Of a DNA stretch of 64,000 nt, positions 8,041-19,100 are shown piece by piece. The stretch's first letter is position 1. Every line of letters begins with the position of its first letter. Both the position numbers and the translations under genes were made by a program. The notes under the pieces are model-generated. The model was given only the letters and a program-made list of their open reading frames with translations, was not told the DNA's origin and ran no database searches. The stretch comes from Leptospira chreensis (lineage in GTDB: Bacteria; Spirochaetota; Leptospiria; Leptospirales; Leptospiraceae). The stretch spans positions 62,001-126,000 of the forward strand of contig NZ_JAFFPS010000026.1 in NCBI RefSeq assembly GCF_016919165.1, given 5' to 3'.

Positions 8041-10025
8041 ATCTTCCTTACTGCCACCATAGTGATATCATCGTGTTGTTCCTGTTCTTTGACAAATTCT
8101 TTTAGTTCCGAATAGATCCGTTCGAGAATGTTTTTTGGCTCTAGTGCAATCCAGGAAAGAAAACTCGCTTTGAGTTGGGGTTCTCCAAACTGTGTTCCTT
8201 CTGCGTTTCTTGCTTCTGTCGCTCCATCGGTGTACAACAAAATGGTATCGCCCGAATTAAATCGTAGTTTGGATTCGTTACGAAATGCGGAAATATCGGG
8301 TTGGATTCCAAGGATCACTCCTACCGTTTCGATGACGGAAAGAGATTTTGAATCTGCATGGTAGTGGTAAAAATTTCCATGACCGGCACCTGAGAATTGC
8401 ACCTCTCCTGTAATTAGGTTCCAGCGGAGTAAAATCATACTCATAAACCTAGGAGTGATGGCCTCTTTATAACTAGAATAAAGATAATTATTGATATCGT
8501 TTAAGATCTCCCAGGGTGAGTCTTTCACTCGAACGAGAGAGTGGAGGATGGTTCTAACAGTTGCCATCACAAGGCCTGCGGCAACTCCCTTACCACTCAC
8601 ATCACCAATACAAATAAATAGCTCGTTTCTGTTAGGTGATAATATGAAGTCATAATAATCTCCCCCAATCCCACGAGCGGGAACCATAAATCCACCAAAA
8701 GAAAATCCTTCGGCTTCTGGAGCTTTTCTCGGTAGGAGGGTACTTTGGATTTCTTTTGCAATTTCAATTTCTTTTTCCAATCTTTCTTTATTCGAAAGGT
8801 TTTGGTATAAATTGGAATTTTCCATAGTGATTCTTGCTAAGGAAACAAAGGCATTCAATGCTTCGATTTCATCTTGTGGAAATCGATTCTCTTGTTTGGT
8901 AAGAATAAAAACACAACTAGTTCCATTTTCTAATGTGAGTGGAAAAACCATGGATTCTTTCCCTTCGATCCCGAGGTTCGCAAAACTAGTGTTTGTGATG
9001 GGATCAATGGTAATTGTTTCTTTGGTTTCTAATAAAGAAAAAATGTTTTCTACATCAATGGTTTTTGTTTCTGTATGGATTTGGTAGTTTTCTAAATCCC
9101 GATAGAGTTTGAATATTTTTGCTTTGGAAGATTCGACTGTCCTTTCAATGAGACAAGTCAAAGAAGATTCCACAATCCCCGATAGTGTCAAAAGGATCAT
9201 ACGAATCATCTCGTCATGATTGTTTAAATAAAGTTGGCTAAGTGTTAAGGCTGCAGTATGTAGGCTCTGAAAGTTTTTGGATTGGTTTTCCGATTTAGAA
9301 AACAATAGAGAGTTCCGGAGGGAAACGGCAAATTGACCCACAACCAATTGTAAAATTTCCTGGTCTTCGATAAAGTCCGAGTAGTCTTCTTCGTCATAAT
9401 CAATGGTTACCATTCCTACGGCCGTATTGGCATAAAGAATGGGAATGACTAGTTGTGATTTGGTTCCTGTGAGTTTTGAATAAAACTCATAGAAGGGATG
9501 GTTTTGTTCAGAAAATTTATAAAAACAAGGTTCCCCCTTGGCCATCGCTTCAATCAAAACACCATAACTCAAATCATAATCGAGAGTGATTCGTTTGATT
9601 GCTCTTTGTAAGGTCTTTTGTCGGCTGGAATAATATGCTAGTTTAATTTCACCTAACTCTAAATTGGTGATAAATACCGCAACCTTATCGCGTTTCAAAC
9701 GAGCGGAGATGAGTTCGGTAAACCTTTGCATCAAATCCTCCAAACCCATGGCGGAGTTGAATAAGGAGAGATTGTCTAAAAGGAATTCTGTTTTTTCCTG
9801 AGAGCTAAGGATGTTTTTCCCAATCCTTGGGATTTTCCGTTTTTCCAGAATCCATTCCCGGTCACAGGTTTGGCAGAAAAAACGCCCGTTCTTTGTGATT
9901 CCGTTCGGGAGTTGCGGTTCGGCGCAGAGCAAACAGATCCGATCATCAGTGAGCTCTCGTTTCATCCTAAACCAGGTTATTCGATTTCTTTTTTCATAAG
10001 CTACAAGAATTTCCTCAATATCCAA
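8037..10025 (-). CDS. GAF-domain SpoIIE/RsbU-type PP2C serine phosphatase with N-terminal zinc ribbon
   Basis: The protein has 662 residues. Near the N-terminus four cysteines (31, 34, 51, 54; CLLC and CQTC) look like a zinc ribbon. Two GAF-like segments follow at about residues 75-235 and 250-400, then a short helix with EIEIAKEIQSTLLP, and a PP2C domain from about 425 with GGDYYDF, GDVSGKGVAAGLVMA, YTDGATEARNAEG and the terminal HDDITMVAVR. Such phosphatases dephosphorylate anti-sigma-factor antagonists. No partner switch gene is adjacent. It is the first gene of an operon with tilS and yihA, joined to tilS by a 4-base ATGA overlap. It is divergent from the sigma-54 activator gene. Confidence 0.88.
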   Translation of the reverse strand: MDIEEILVAYEKRNRITWFRMKRELTDDRICLLCAEPQLPNGITKNGRFFCQTCDREWILEKRKIPRIGKNILSSQEKTEFLLDNLSLFNSAMGLEDLMQRFTELISARLKRDKVAVFITNLELGEIKLAYYSSRQKTLQRAIKRITLDYDLSYGVLIEAMAKGEPCFYKFSEQNHPFYEFYSKLTGTKSQLVIPILYANTAVGMVTIDYDEEDYSDFIEDQEILQLVVGQFAVSLRNSLLFSKSENQSKNFQSLHTAALTLSQLYLNNHDEMIRMILLTLSGIVESSLTCLIERTVESSKAKIFKLYRDLENYQIHTETKTIDVENIFSLLETKETITIDPITNTSFANLGIEGKESMVFPLTLENGTSCVFILTKQENRFPQDEIEALNAFVSLARITMENSNLYQNLSNKERLEKEIEIAKEIQSTLLPRKAPEAEGFSFGGFMVPARGIGGDYYDFILSPNRNELFICIGDVSGKGVAAGLVMATVRTILHSLVRVKDSPWEILNDINNYLYSSYKEAITPRFMSMILLRWNLITGEVQFSGAGHGNFYHYHADSKSLSVIETVGVILGIQPDISAFRNESKLRFNSGDTILLYTDGATEARNAEGTQFGEPQLKASFLSWIALEPKNILERIYSELKEFVKEQEQHDDITMVAVRKI

Positions 10026-10212
10026 GAAACCTGGTACGATTCATGCTTAATCTATAAGCAAAAGTTGTTTTTTCTGCAGAAATCGGAAGGATGTCGGCAA
10101 ATATGATTAAAAAATGGTTTATTTGTTCAATAAATAAGCATAGTGTTTTGGTCACCAGCAGTGTCCTTCTGCATTCTTTCGAGGCAGAGCGTAATACTAA
10201 AGAGCAAGAACC

Positions 10213-12330
10213 ATGAGCGTGAAAAAATTCAATCCCATCCAATCCATCCACGAAGTCGCAACGGCTATGAACTCCACCCAAGACCCGGACGGTCTCCTCG
10301 AACTCATTTTGGATCGTTGCATCCAAATCTGCGGGGTGGAATCGGGATCCTTAATGCTCATCGATGAAAAAAACGGAGTTTTGGATGCGGTCACCTCTCG
10401 GGGGATGAACCAACAATTACTTCGTGAAACCAAACTAAAAATTGGGCAGGGGATCACGGGGATGGCGGCATCCACTGGGAAAGCGAAACTCGTAAATGAT
10501 GTTTCTAAAGACCCGGATTACATTCAGGTCAAAGAAGAAATCAAATCAGAGTTAGTTGCCCCGATGATTATGGAAGATGACATCATCGGTGTTCTTTCCC
10601 TCGACTCGAATCGTCTGAATGCATTCACCGCGGAGATGTTAGAAATAGTCAGTGTCCTTGCAAACCAAGCAGGACAAATTTTTAAAAACCTACAAACCAT
10701 TCGTAGTTTGGAACAAAGAACCAAAATCCAAGCTACCCTCATTGAGATTTCCAAAGTAGTGAGTTCTACATTGGATCAAAATGAAGTTTTTGATTCGATT
10801 ATGGTTACCATGGAAAAATCCCTTCGATTGGAAAAGGGGAGTATTGTTTTATTCAATAAGGAAGAAAGTTTACTTCGTATCGTCGCTGCCTCGGGACTTT
10901 CTCCTGAGGAAATTGATAAAGGAAGTTACCAACCAGGGGAAGGAATTACTGGAAAAGTATTTGAATCTGGTGAACCCATCATCATTGAATCGGTTGCGAG
11001 TCATCCAGATTTTTTAAATCGTGTTGGGTATTTGTCTCATTTTAAACATGATCCACATAACGTAAGTTTACTTTGTGCACCTATCCTTAGTGAACAAACA
11101 ATGCTCGGTGTTGTGAATGCATTTATTGTTCAAAACAAACATACCGATTTAAAATCCTTTTTGGATTTTTTACAAGTGGTAGCGTCTATCATCTCTCAAT
11201 CGATTAAAATCCAAAATTTGGTAGAAGAAGCCAAAAAAGAAATTTCTCGTGAGAACATTCAATTAAAAAGAGAATTAAAGAATAAATATAAGTTTGGATC
11301 ACTGATTGGAAAAGCAGCAAGTATGGAGAAGATGTTTGAAAAGATCCAACTAGTTGCTGATTCCAGAGCTTCTGTTTTAATCACCGGAGAATCGGGAACA
11401 GGAAAGGAGATGATTGCCAATGCCATTCATTACAATAGTTCTCGTTCTGAAAATCCGTTTATCAAAATCAATTGTGCGGCCATTCCTGAGAACCTACTCG
11501 AAAGCGAACTCTTTGGTCACAAAAAAGGATCTTTTACCGGAGCTGTTACTGATAAAAAAGGAAAGTTTGAATTAGCAGATACAGGAACCATTTTTCTAGA
11601 TGAAATTGGTGAAATGGATTTGAACCTACAATCAAAGCTACTTCGTGTATTACAAGAACGAGAGATTGAAGCTATTGGTTCTGTAAAGGCCAAAAAAGTA
11701 GATGTAAGAATCATCGCTGCCACCAATGCCGAATTGGAACAACTGGTTACTGAGAAAAAGTTTAGAGCCGATCTTTTTTACAGGTTGAATGTAGTGAAGA
11801 TCAACACACCTCCCTTGCGGGATCGTGTGGAAGACATTCCACTTCTTATGAATCACTTTTTGGAAAAATACACAAAAGATAATAATAAAATCATCAAAGG
11901 GATCTCCAGAGAGGCATCCAAACTTTTATTAAAATACCGTTGGCCAGGTAACGTTCGTGAGTTGGAGAATGTGATCGAAAGGGCAGTGGTTTTGGCACAA
12001 GATGAAATCCTTAGCGAAGACGATTTTTCTGATATTCTCTCTAGTTTAGAGGATTTACCGGAACATACAACGGAAGTGACACAATCAAATCATGTGGAAA
12101 CTTTGTCTGGCACAGAACCTTTGGATTTGGGTTCAGGACGATTGACACCAGGGCAACTCGATGGCCTGGATGGTCGGGCTATGGAAATTGTAGTCAGCGA
12201 AGTCGAATCAAGGCTCATCCAATACGCTATGAAAAAGTTCCGTTATACCAAAACTCGTGTTGCTAAGTTTTTAGGAATCAACCGAAATACTTTGGATAAA
12301 AAAATCAAAGAACTCAATATCGAATATTAG
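10213..12330 (+). CDS. GAF-domain sigma-54-dependent transcriptional activator
   Basis: The protein has 705 residues. Two GAF domains (about residues 15-165 and 180-335) are followed by a short helical linker, an AAA+ domain and a Fis-type helix-turn-helix. Walker A is GESGTGKE (about 392-399), the sigma-54 contact loop reads GSFTGA (about 439) instead of the usual GAFTGA, and Walker B is [12 protein letters not shown] (about 458). The C-terminus [25 protein letters not shown] is the DNA-recognition helix pair. No receiver domain is present, so it is ligand- rather than phosphorylation-controlled, like FhlA or NifA. The target promoters are not evident in this window. It ends 8 bases from the convergent thiD stop. 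Confidence 0.93.
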   Translation: MSVKKFNPIQSIHEVATAMNSTQDPDGLLELILDRCIQICGVESGSLMLIDEKNGVLDAVTSRGMNQQLLRETKLKIGQGITGMAASTGKAKLVNDVSKDPDYIQVKEEIKSELVAPMIMEDDIIGVLSLDSNRLNAFTAEMLEIVSVLANQAGQIFKNLQTIRSLEQRTKIQATLIEISKVVSSTLDQNEVFDSIMVTMEKSLRLEKGSIVLFNKEESLLRIVAASGLSPEEIDKGSYQPGEGITGKVFESGEPIIIESVASHPDFLNRVGYLSHFKHDPHNVSLLCAPILSEQTMLGVVNAFIVQNKHTDLKSFLDFLQVVASIISQSIKIQNLVEEAKKEISRENIQLKRELKNKYKFGSLIGKAASMEKMFEKIQLVADSRASVLITGESGTGKEMIANAIHYNSSRSENPFIKINCAAIPENLLESELFGHKKGSFTGAVTDKKGKFELADTGTIFLDEIGEMDLNLQSKLLRVLQEREIEAIGSVKAKKVDVRIIAATNAELEQLVTEKKFRADLFYRLNVVKINTPPLRDRVEDIPLLMNHFLEKYTKDNNKIIKGISREASKLLLKYRWPGNVRELENVIERAVVLAQDEILSEDDFSDILSSLEDLPEHTTEVTQSNHVETLSGTEPLDLGSGRLTPGQLDGLDGRAMEIVVSEVESRLIQYAMKKFRYTKTRVAKFLGINRNTLDKKIKELNIEY

Positions 12331-12338
12331 ATTTCGGT

Positions 12339-13139
12339 TCAGTTGGTTGGTTCTGGGAAATGATTTAAGTGGTGGATTGGTCCCGTTTGGATCGAGTCTT
12401 CTAACGTTAGGTGAAGGTATTCTTTGGCAGAACCAACAGCTTCTGGTAAGTTTTTCCCGTGAGCGAGAAAGGCAGTAATGGCAGCGGAGTAGGTGCAACC
12501 GGTTCCGTGTGTATTTTTGCCTTTTAAAAATGGTTTTGAGAATATATACGATGATTTGCCATCAAACAAAATGTCCGTAGCCTCTGTTGCATTTGGTAAA
12601 TGTCCCCCTTTTAAAAGAACAGGAACCTTATACTTTTGAAATAATTTTTCTGCCATAGGAACGAGTTGGTCATACTCGTGAATTTTTTCACCCAGCAGGA
12701 GAGACGCCTCATCTAAGTTAGGTGTAATTAGTTTTGCCAGCGGTAAAAGGTCTTTGGTTAAAGACTCAATTGCATCGTCTCTTAGAAGTTTAGCACCACT
12801 CGTTGCCACCATCACTGGATCTACTACCAATTGAATGTCTGGGTTTTCGTAAAAAAACTCGGCAACGGATTCTATAATTTTTGCAGAGTATAACATTCCC
12901 GTTTTTGCCGCTTTGATGGGAAAGTATCCCACAACTGCTTTGAGTTGGGCTGCCACAAAGTCTGGTGAGATTTCATAGATATCGCTGACCCCGTCTGGAT
13001 TTTGAGCGGTCAAACAAGTGAAGGTCGTAGTTCCAAAGGTGGCAAGTGAGGAAAAGGTTTTGAGGTCCGCTTGGACACCGGCACCACCTCCGGAATCCGA
13101 TCCGGCAATTGTTAAGGTAATGGGGAAATCTTTTTGCAT
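12339..13139 (-). CDS. thiD: hydroxymethylpyrimidine/phosphomethylpyrimidine kinase ThiD
   Basis: The protein has 266 residues, the family length, if started at the ATG at 13139; an in-frame TTG at 13166 would add nine residues overlapping the upstream gene. It begins [22 protein letters not shown], the substrate-binding signature of HMP kinases, and has the [15 protein letters not shown] anion-hole/catalytic motif near the C-terminus. It phosphorylates HMP and HMP-P in thiamine biosynthesis. No TPP riboswitch or other thi gene is visible nearby. The ATG lies 1 base after the stop of the ATL gene, so the two are cotranscribed. Confidence 0.95.
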   Translation of the reverse strand: MQKDFPITLTIAGSDSGGGAGVQADLKTFSSLATFGTTTFTCLTAQNPDGVSDIYEISPDFVAAQLKAVVGYFPIKAAKTGMLYSAKIIESVAEFFYENPDIQLVVDPVMVATSGAKLLRDDAIESLTKDLLPLAKLITPNLDEASLLLGEKIHEYDQLVPMAEKLFQKYKVPVLLKGGHLPNATEATDILFDGKSSYIFSKPFLKGKNTHGTGCTYSAAITAFLAHGKNLPEAVGSAKEYLHLTLEDSIQTGPIHHLNHFPEPTN

Positions 13140-13140
13140 A

Positions 13141-13479
13141 TTATGGAAACCATCCGTACTTGTCAAAATTTAAGCGATCATCGTTTAAATCAAAGATAAC
13201 ACCTTCGGATTGTAAGATTTTTTTCTGTAAGTCGGCTCGGAAACCGTCACCTCGAAAGGAAATTTTACCTTGGGCATTGATCACTCGTTGCCAAGGAACC
13301 TTCTGTTCCATTTCTTTTTTGAGAGCATTCAAAGCATATCCAACCGCTCTTGCGGCTCTAGGACTCCCCAAAAGTAATGCGATATGCCCATAGGTTGTTA
13401 CCTTCCCCTTGGGAATCTTTTTTACAACTGCATACACGGAATCGTAAAAATTCGTACTTTTAGTTTTAGGTGTGTCCAT
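13141..13479 (-). CDS. alkyltransferase-like (ATL) DNA-binding protein of the MGMT/Ogt family
   Basis: The protein has 112 residues and matches the DNA-binding domain of O6-alkylguanine alkyltransferases: [28 protein letters not shown], then [15 protein letters not shown] with the Arg finger. The place of the alkyl-accepting cysteine (PCHRV in Ogt) reads VPWQRVIN, with Trp63 instead of Cys. This is the hallmark of ATL proteins, which bind O6-alkylguanine without removing the alkyl group and hand it to nucleotide excision repair. It is cotranscribed with thiD, a chance pairing as far as can be seen. Confidence 0.9.
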   Translation of the reverse strand: MDTPKTKSTNFYDSVYAVVKKIPKGKVTTYGHIALLLGSPRAARAVGYALNALKKEMEQKVPWQRVINAQGKISFRGDGFRADLQKKILQSEGVIFDLNDDRLNFDKYGWFP

Positions 13480-13545
13480 TGAATTTGGATTTATATCCTA
13501 ATGATTGAAATTTTTTGTAAATTCCTTTTTAAAAGTTGCCGGTAA

Positions 13546-14424
13546 ATGAAAATCTCAGAATACGCAAAACATTTGTTACTTGCTCCTAATTTAGAAGATA
13601 AACTTTTACCTCCTAGTCGCCCTTGGGATGAGGAAACGGACTTTACACCTTTGTATATCGAAACACCGGGCAGGTCTGCCAAACTCCAGTTCTCTAATAA
13701 AAAAGTAAAAATCCCTCGTTTAGAACATCTCAATTTGGTATCCAATAGGGGCCTCAGTCTCCATCATTTTGCCAATCATGAACTGATGGCAATTGAGTTG
13801 TTTGCCTGGGCTCTATTAGCATTTCCATCTGCCCCTAAGTCCGTACGAAATGGATTTTTAAAAACAATCGAGGAAGAACAAACTCATCTAAAATTATATT
13901 TGCAGCGAATGAGAGAGTTCGGTGTAAATTTTGGTGACCTTCCATTGAATTCTATTTTTTGGAAACAACTTGGCCAATTTGGAAGTTTAGAATCATTTGC
14001 TGCAGTGATGTCGGTTTCTTTTGAAGGTGCCAATTTAGATTATGCACAAGTCTATGCTCAGGTTTTTTCTTACTTCGGTGATAAAGAAACATCCGATATC
14101 ATGATCACAATTTTTGAAGATGAAATCAAACATGTAAAAAGAGGACTGCGAGCCTTTGAACATTCCGTCCCTGAAAATAAAAATCACTGGGACCATTATC
14201 TTTCTCTCATCCAATTCCCTTTCACTCCTAGAAGAGCGAAGGGATATCTTTATCTTCCCGAAACAAGATTGCTCGCTGGTATGAATCCAGAGTTCATTCG
14301 GTCCCTTGGTAGTTATGAAGATGAATATACGGGGCGTGTGAACTTGGAATCTGTAAAAAAATTCGGACTGGGAGAGACCATACTTAGAAAAAACAGGCTT
14401 GATTCTCCATTGCAAAGTCCTTAG
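13546..14424 (+). CDS. DUF455 ferritin-like protein
   Basis: The protein has 292 residues. It has the repeated acid/histidine pattern of a ferritin-like four-helix bundle: NHELMAIELFAW (Glu79, Glu84), EEEQTHLKLYL (Glu110 or 111, His114), FEGANLDYA (Glu160) and EDEIKHVKRGLRAF (Glu191/193, His196). These are candidate di-metal ligands. DUF455 proteins have no settled function. It is followed after 21 bases by a monohaem cytochrome c gene and then by a porin gene, all in the same direction. Confidence 0.8.
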   Translation: MKISEYAKHLLLAPNLEDKLLPPSRPWDEETDFTPLYIETPGRSAKLQFSNKKVKIPRLEHLNLVSNRGLSLHHFANHELMAIELFAWALLAFPSAPKSVRNGFLKTIEEEQTHLKLYLQRMREFGVNFGDLPLNSIFWKQLGQFGSLESFAAVMSVSFEGANLDYAQVYAQVFSYFGDKETSDIMITIFEDEIKHVKRGLRAFEHSVPENKNHWDHYLSLIQFPFTPRRAKGYLYLPETRLLAGMNPEFIRSLGSYEDEYTGRVNLESVKKFGLGETILRKNRLDSPLQSP

Positions 14425-14445
14425 GATTCCTAACGGAAGGTAACT

Positions 14446-14847
14446 ATGAAATTGAGAATGATCTTGAGTTTATTATTGTTTTTCTCTGCACTCGGAGTAG
14501 TACTGAATGCGGAAAAAAAAGCCAATTCTTCTGTTGAAATGAACCTTCATGATTTTATGGAAGACTTTACCAAACCGGCAACTAAGTTGTACGACAAAAA
14601 GGACAATCCAGACTACCTCAATAAAATCTTAGAAAAAGTTCCTGACATGGCACCAGAAGACCAAAAAGTAGAATGGAAAGAAATCATAGATGCGAAATTG
14701 GCTGTGGGAAAACCAGATGAGACTTGTAAATCATGCCATACAAAGTTTAAAAAAGAATACAAAGCAAAATATAGAAAAAAACTAATCCCGATTCCCGAAG
14801 ACCTTCTCGGGTTTCCTAAAGAAATCAAAGAGTTATTAAAGAAGTAA
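14446..14847 (+). CDS. small exported c-type cytochrome
   Basis: The protein has 133 residues with a signal peptide (MKLRMILSLLLFFSALGVVLNA) and one haem-binding motif CKSCH at residues 94-98. The rest is helical and lysine-rich; the spacing (single CxxCH near the C-terminus after about 70 helical residues) recalls cytochrome c' type folds. It is likely a periplasmic electron carrier or haem sensor. AGG-containing ribosome site GGAAGG lies about 6 bases before the ATG. It lies between the DUF455 gene and a porin gene. Confidence 0.8.
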   Translation: MKLRMILSLLLFFSALGVVLNAEKKANSSVEMNLHDFMEDFTKPATKLYDKKDNPDYLNKILEKVPDMAPEDQKVEWKEIIDAKLAVGKPDETCKSCHTKFKKEYKAKYRKKLIPIPEDLLGFPKEIKELLKK

Positions 14848-14882
14848 TCCGATTTTTGCTCCGGCTTTATGGAGCAAATTGT

Positions 14883-16106
14883 ATGATACAATTAGGATCC
14901 TTTAAATTTTCAATCCTTCTATGTAGTTTGTTCTTTTGTTTTTCGGTATTACATGCCGAGGAACTGAACCAACCTAAACCAGGGGAAACTTTACCGACAC
15001 CAGCGCAAGCTCCGAACCCGCTTCCCGCCAGTTTGAAGTTCGGTGCCTTTGTTGATACTTATTATTCTCACAATGCCAATCATCCCATATCGAAAGAACG
15101 CCAATTCACCACACAAGCGGTTCGTAATGATGAGTTTAATATCAATTTAGGATTTGTGGATGCTAAGTGGCAGGAAGAAAAAATCAGAGGAAGGTTGGCT
15201 CTTCAGTTCGGTACATCGGTAAACACAAATTATGCGCCAGAAGCAAATAAAGATGTCAGTTCCAATCAAAACTCAGTAAAACACATTCAAGAAGCTTATG
15301 TGGGTTTTAAAGTAACAAAGAATACTTGGGTGGATGCAGGAATTTATTTTGGACATATCGGTCATGAGTCTTGGATTTCATCGGACAATTGGAATTATAC
15401 TAGGGCTTTGGCTCTAGATTACGTTCCTTATTATTCCTCTGGGGTTCGGGTCACTACAAAGTTTACCGATAAATTTCAGTTTCAATTTCATGTGATGAAT
15501 GGTTGGCAAAACATTACTGATCAAAATAAAGATAAATCGATCGGCACTCAGTTTAAGTTTTTTCTAACGCCCAATTTTACAATTATTGCCAATCAATTTG
15601 CTGGTAACGAAGCTCCAGACTTTGAACGCAAACAAACAAGATTTTATAATAATACGATTATAGAGTGGAAGGCTTTGGATTGGTTGGCCTTTGCTGCTTC
15701 CGGTGATGTCGGGGCACAAAAGGCTAAAGAATCATTTCAATATGAACCTTGGTGGAAAGAAATCAATCCAACGCTTGGAATTTATACCAACAGGGAATCG
15801 GGAGTGTACAACCAGTGGTATCATGGAACATTTTGGGTTAGTTTTCGGTATGAAGATTTATACCGTTTGAGTTTTCGTGCGGAACGATTTTATGATCCGA
15901 AACAAGTGATGGCAACCACTTATACGCGAAATGGATTTATGACTAATGGTTACACCATGACTTTTGATTTTTTAGAATGGAATCCAGGACTCATTCGTTT
16001 TGAATTCATCCAAAGAGAATCAATGGATCCAGTATTTGAAACCGATAAAAACAAACACACTCGCGTAGAACGTATATTTGTCGCAGCAGCTTCTGTTCGA
16101 TTTTAA
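14883..16106 (+). CDS. OmpL-like beta-barrel porin (BBP2 family)
   Basis: The start is set at the ATG at 14883, which gives a clean signal peptide (FKFSILLCSLFFCFSVLHAEE); a further in-frame start 27 bases upstream would spoil it. The mature protein (407 residues in all) has a short proline-rich stretch, then KFGAFVDTYYSHNANHP and a long run of amphipathic beta strands ending in FVAAASVRF with terminal Phe. This is the pattern of the putative beta-barrel porin-2/OmpL-like family common in Leptospira. It probably forms a diffusion channel in the outer membrane; the solute is unknown. Confidence 0.82.
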   Translation: MIQLGSFKFSILLCSLFFCFSVLHAEELNQPKPGETLPTPAQAPNPLPASLKFGAFVDTYYSHNANHPISKERQFTTQAVRNDEFNINLGFVDAKWQEEKIRGRLALQFGTSVNTNYAPEANKDVSSNQNSVKHIQEAYVGFKVTKNTWVDAGIYFGHIGHESWISSDNWNYTRALALDYVPYYSSGVRVTTKFTDKFQFQFHVMNGWQNITDQNKDKSIGTQFKFFLTPNFTIIANQFAGNEAPDFERKQTRFYNNTIIEWKALDWLAFAASGDVGAQKAKESFQYEPWWKEINPTLGIYTNRESGVYNQWYHGTFWVSFRYEDLYRLSFRAERFYDPKQVMATTYTRNGFMTNGYTMTFDFLEWNPGLIRFEFIQRESMDPVFETDKNKHTRVERIFVAAASVRF

Positions 16107-16110
16107 AAAA

Positions 16111-16142
16111 AAACTCCAAACCACTATACTGGTTTGGAGTTT
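16111..16142 (-). terminator. terminator of the CzcCBA operon, possibly bidirectional
   Basis: A perfect 13-bp stem is formed by 16111-16123 (AAACTCCAAACCA) and 16130-16142 with a 6-base loop. On the minus strand it is followed by nine T residues, the form expected for the efflux operon. It also lies directly after the plus-strand porin stop. Confidence 0.85.
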
Positions 16143-16153
16143 AAGATAGGAGA

Positions 16154-16171
16154 TGGGAGCCAATGCTCCCA
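16154..16171. terminator. small hairpin between the porin and CzcA genes
   Basis: TGGGAGC (16154-16160), loop CAAT, GCTCCCA (16165-16171). It may back up the neighbouring terminator; there is no good T run on either side. Confidence 0.35.
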
Positions 16172-16184
16172 GATAAATAGGCTT

Positions 16185-19100
16185 TTATTTTTTCTTCTTT
16201 GTAGAAGACGTTGATTTCTTTGTAGGTTTTTTCGGTTTCCTTGGTCTTTCATCATCATCATCTTCTTCTTCCAAAGGTTCTTCGTTCAATTCACTTACAA
16301 AGTCAAGGAAGGGAATGTGTTTTTTGTGACTCATCTCCTCAAGTTCCTTTGCATTTGGTTTTCTTTCACCGACCACTACTAAATAAAGGGAAGGAAGAAT
16401 TGTGAGGACTAAACACATCGCAGAGAATAATCCACCGACAATCACTGTAGCAAGTGGCCTTTGCACATCAGAGCCAACACCAGTTCCTAAAGTTGCTGGA
16501 ATTAAACCAAGTAACGCTAGTAACATGGTCATGAGCATCGGACGTAATTGAATGACGGCAGCTTTTTTCACGGCAGCTTTTGTGGTAATTTCTGGTTCTT
16601 CAATTAATAAGTGGTTAGTTCTAGAAACGAAAAGAACACCTGCCATGGTTGCAATGCCAAATAGGGAAATAAATCCTACGCCGCCGGAAACGTTGAAGTA
16701 GTAACCTCTCATTAGCAGAGCATAAATCCCGCCTAAGAGTGAGAGTGGAATACAAGCCAAAGCTACATAAACATACTTTAGGTTTCTATACAACAGGAAG
16801 AGTACGCCAAATATGATTAAAATTGTGATTGGTATAACGAGTGCTAATTTTTTGCCCACACGCGCTAGGTTCTCGTATTGTCCACCAAACCGAATTTCAT
16901 AACCATCTGGTAGTTTGATTTTTTTCTTCACTCGTTTTTGGAGTTCGGATACAAACCCTCCCTGGTCACGCCCACGTATATTTGTTCGAACAGTAACAAC
17001 ACGGCGACCTTCTTGTCGGAAGATCATTGTCGGTCCGTCTATCACTTCAATCTCCGCCAATTGAGATAAGGGAATCCTTTCTCCTTTTGGGGAAATAATT
17101 GGCATGTTTTCGATTGCTTGCTTTGAAGCTCGGTAATCTTTAGAAAATCGAACTACAATTCCAAATCGCGCAGGCGTTTTTGGTGGAATGTCGGAAGGGC
17201 CTTCATACAAGGTGCTGATTCGTTGCATTCCAATGGCTGCTTCAATCATTTGCTGAATATCAATGACGTTGATTCCGAATCGTGCTGCAGCCTCTCTGTC
17301 AATTTTGATTGTTAGTTGAGGGCTTTCTGCTTCTTGTTCAATCCCAAATTCACTTGCCCCTTTCATTTCTTTAATTTCTTCCAGGACTTCGTTTCCGATT
17401 CCACGCATAATTTTTAAATCGTTACCTGAAACAAAGACTGCTAAATCGGCAATAGTACCCATAATAGCTTCGGAAAGGTTGTCCATAATTGGTTGAGAAA
17501 AACTGACACGAGCTCCAGGGAGTGTTGCTTCTAAATCATTCCTCATTCTAAAGAGTAACTCTTGTTTAGTGATATTTTCCTTCCATTGGTTATAGTCTTT
17601 TAAACCAATTAGAACTTCTAATCGGTTTGGAGGAAGTGGATCGGTTCCATCATCATTTCTTCCTAATTGAGAAATGACCACACTGACCTGTTCATTTTTA
17701 TAAACCGTCTGACGGATTTTTGGCATGAACTTTCTTGCTTCTGGTAGGGAGATACCTACAGGAAAGAAAATTCGAATGTTAAATCCACCTTCGTCCATTT
17801 CTGGAAGGAACTCTGTTCCAAGGGAGAACATACCAATAGCTAAGAAAATTGTGACTACACTGAATGTGTATTTTACCGCTTTACGTGATCTATCGACGAT
17901 AAACTCGATGATTCGTTTATAGCGAACTTCAATCCAATCATAAAAGGGATTATGCCATTCAATAGGTCCCGGATTTTTTGATTCAAAATACGTTTTGTAA
18001 ATGATGGACATTAATACAGGAATGACGGCCATTGCAAAAATTAAGGCACCTAATATTGCAAAGGAGATAGTGAAAGCCATTGGTTTAAACAACCGACCTT
18101 CTATCCTTTCAAAAGAGAAAATAGGTAGGTATGCTAGAATGATGATCAAAATCGAAAATAGAATTTCCGTTCCTACCTCCGAAGCTGCATCTCGGGTGAA
18201 TGCTAAAATTCCATGTGATTTCTCTTCGGGAGTTGCATCTCGGTAGCGCCTCATTATATTTTCTACCATGATGACGGCCCCATCCACAATGATTCCAAAG
18301 TCTATGGCACCTAATGAAAGTAAACTGGCAGGAATTCCCGTCATATTCATAAGTAGGAAAGCAAACAACATCGCAAACGGGATGGTTGCAACAACTACAA
18401 GAGATGCTCGCACACTTCCGATAAAGAAAATTAATACTAAACTTACTACAACAACACCTTCGACTAATGTTTTACCAATGGTTCGAAGAGTGTAGTTTAC
18501 TAAATCTGTTCTATCATAAGTATTTCGAAGTTGTACACCTTTAGGTAGATAGTTTTCGTTGATTTCTTTGACTTTTTCACGAATCCTTTCTCCCATTTCA
18601 TTAGGATCTCCCCAACGACGCATTGCCACCAACCCTTGAACAGAAGAATCCACGTCAATGAGTCCTTCGTCTTCATTTTGGATGGTATATCCCAAAACCC
18701 CGCTCGGAATTGGATGAGAAACTTCTACGGAACCCAAGTCACGGATAAAAACAGGAACTCCATTCACTGTTTTGACAACGATGTTTTCAATATGTTTGGG
18801 ATCTCGGATGGCTCCAAGAGAACGAATCGGGAAACCTTGTTCTCCTTGCAGGAGTAAGTTTCCTCCTGTATTTAAGTTGTTCTCTTGAATCGCTTTGATG
18901 ACATCACCAATAGTCAACTTAAAACGAATTAACTTATCAGGAGAGGTTACCACATGGTATTGTTTTGGTAATCCACCAAATGTGACAACGTCGGCGATCC
19001 CGGGTATCTGCAACATCTTTGGCATAACTATCCAATCTTGGATGGTTCGAAGTTCCATTGGCGTATGGTTTTCAGAGGATTCGACAACGTAGCGATAAAT

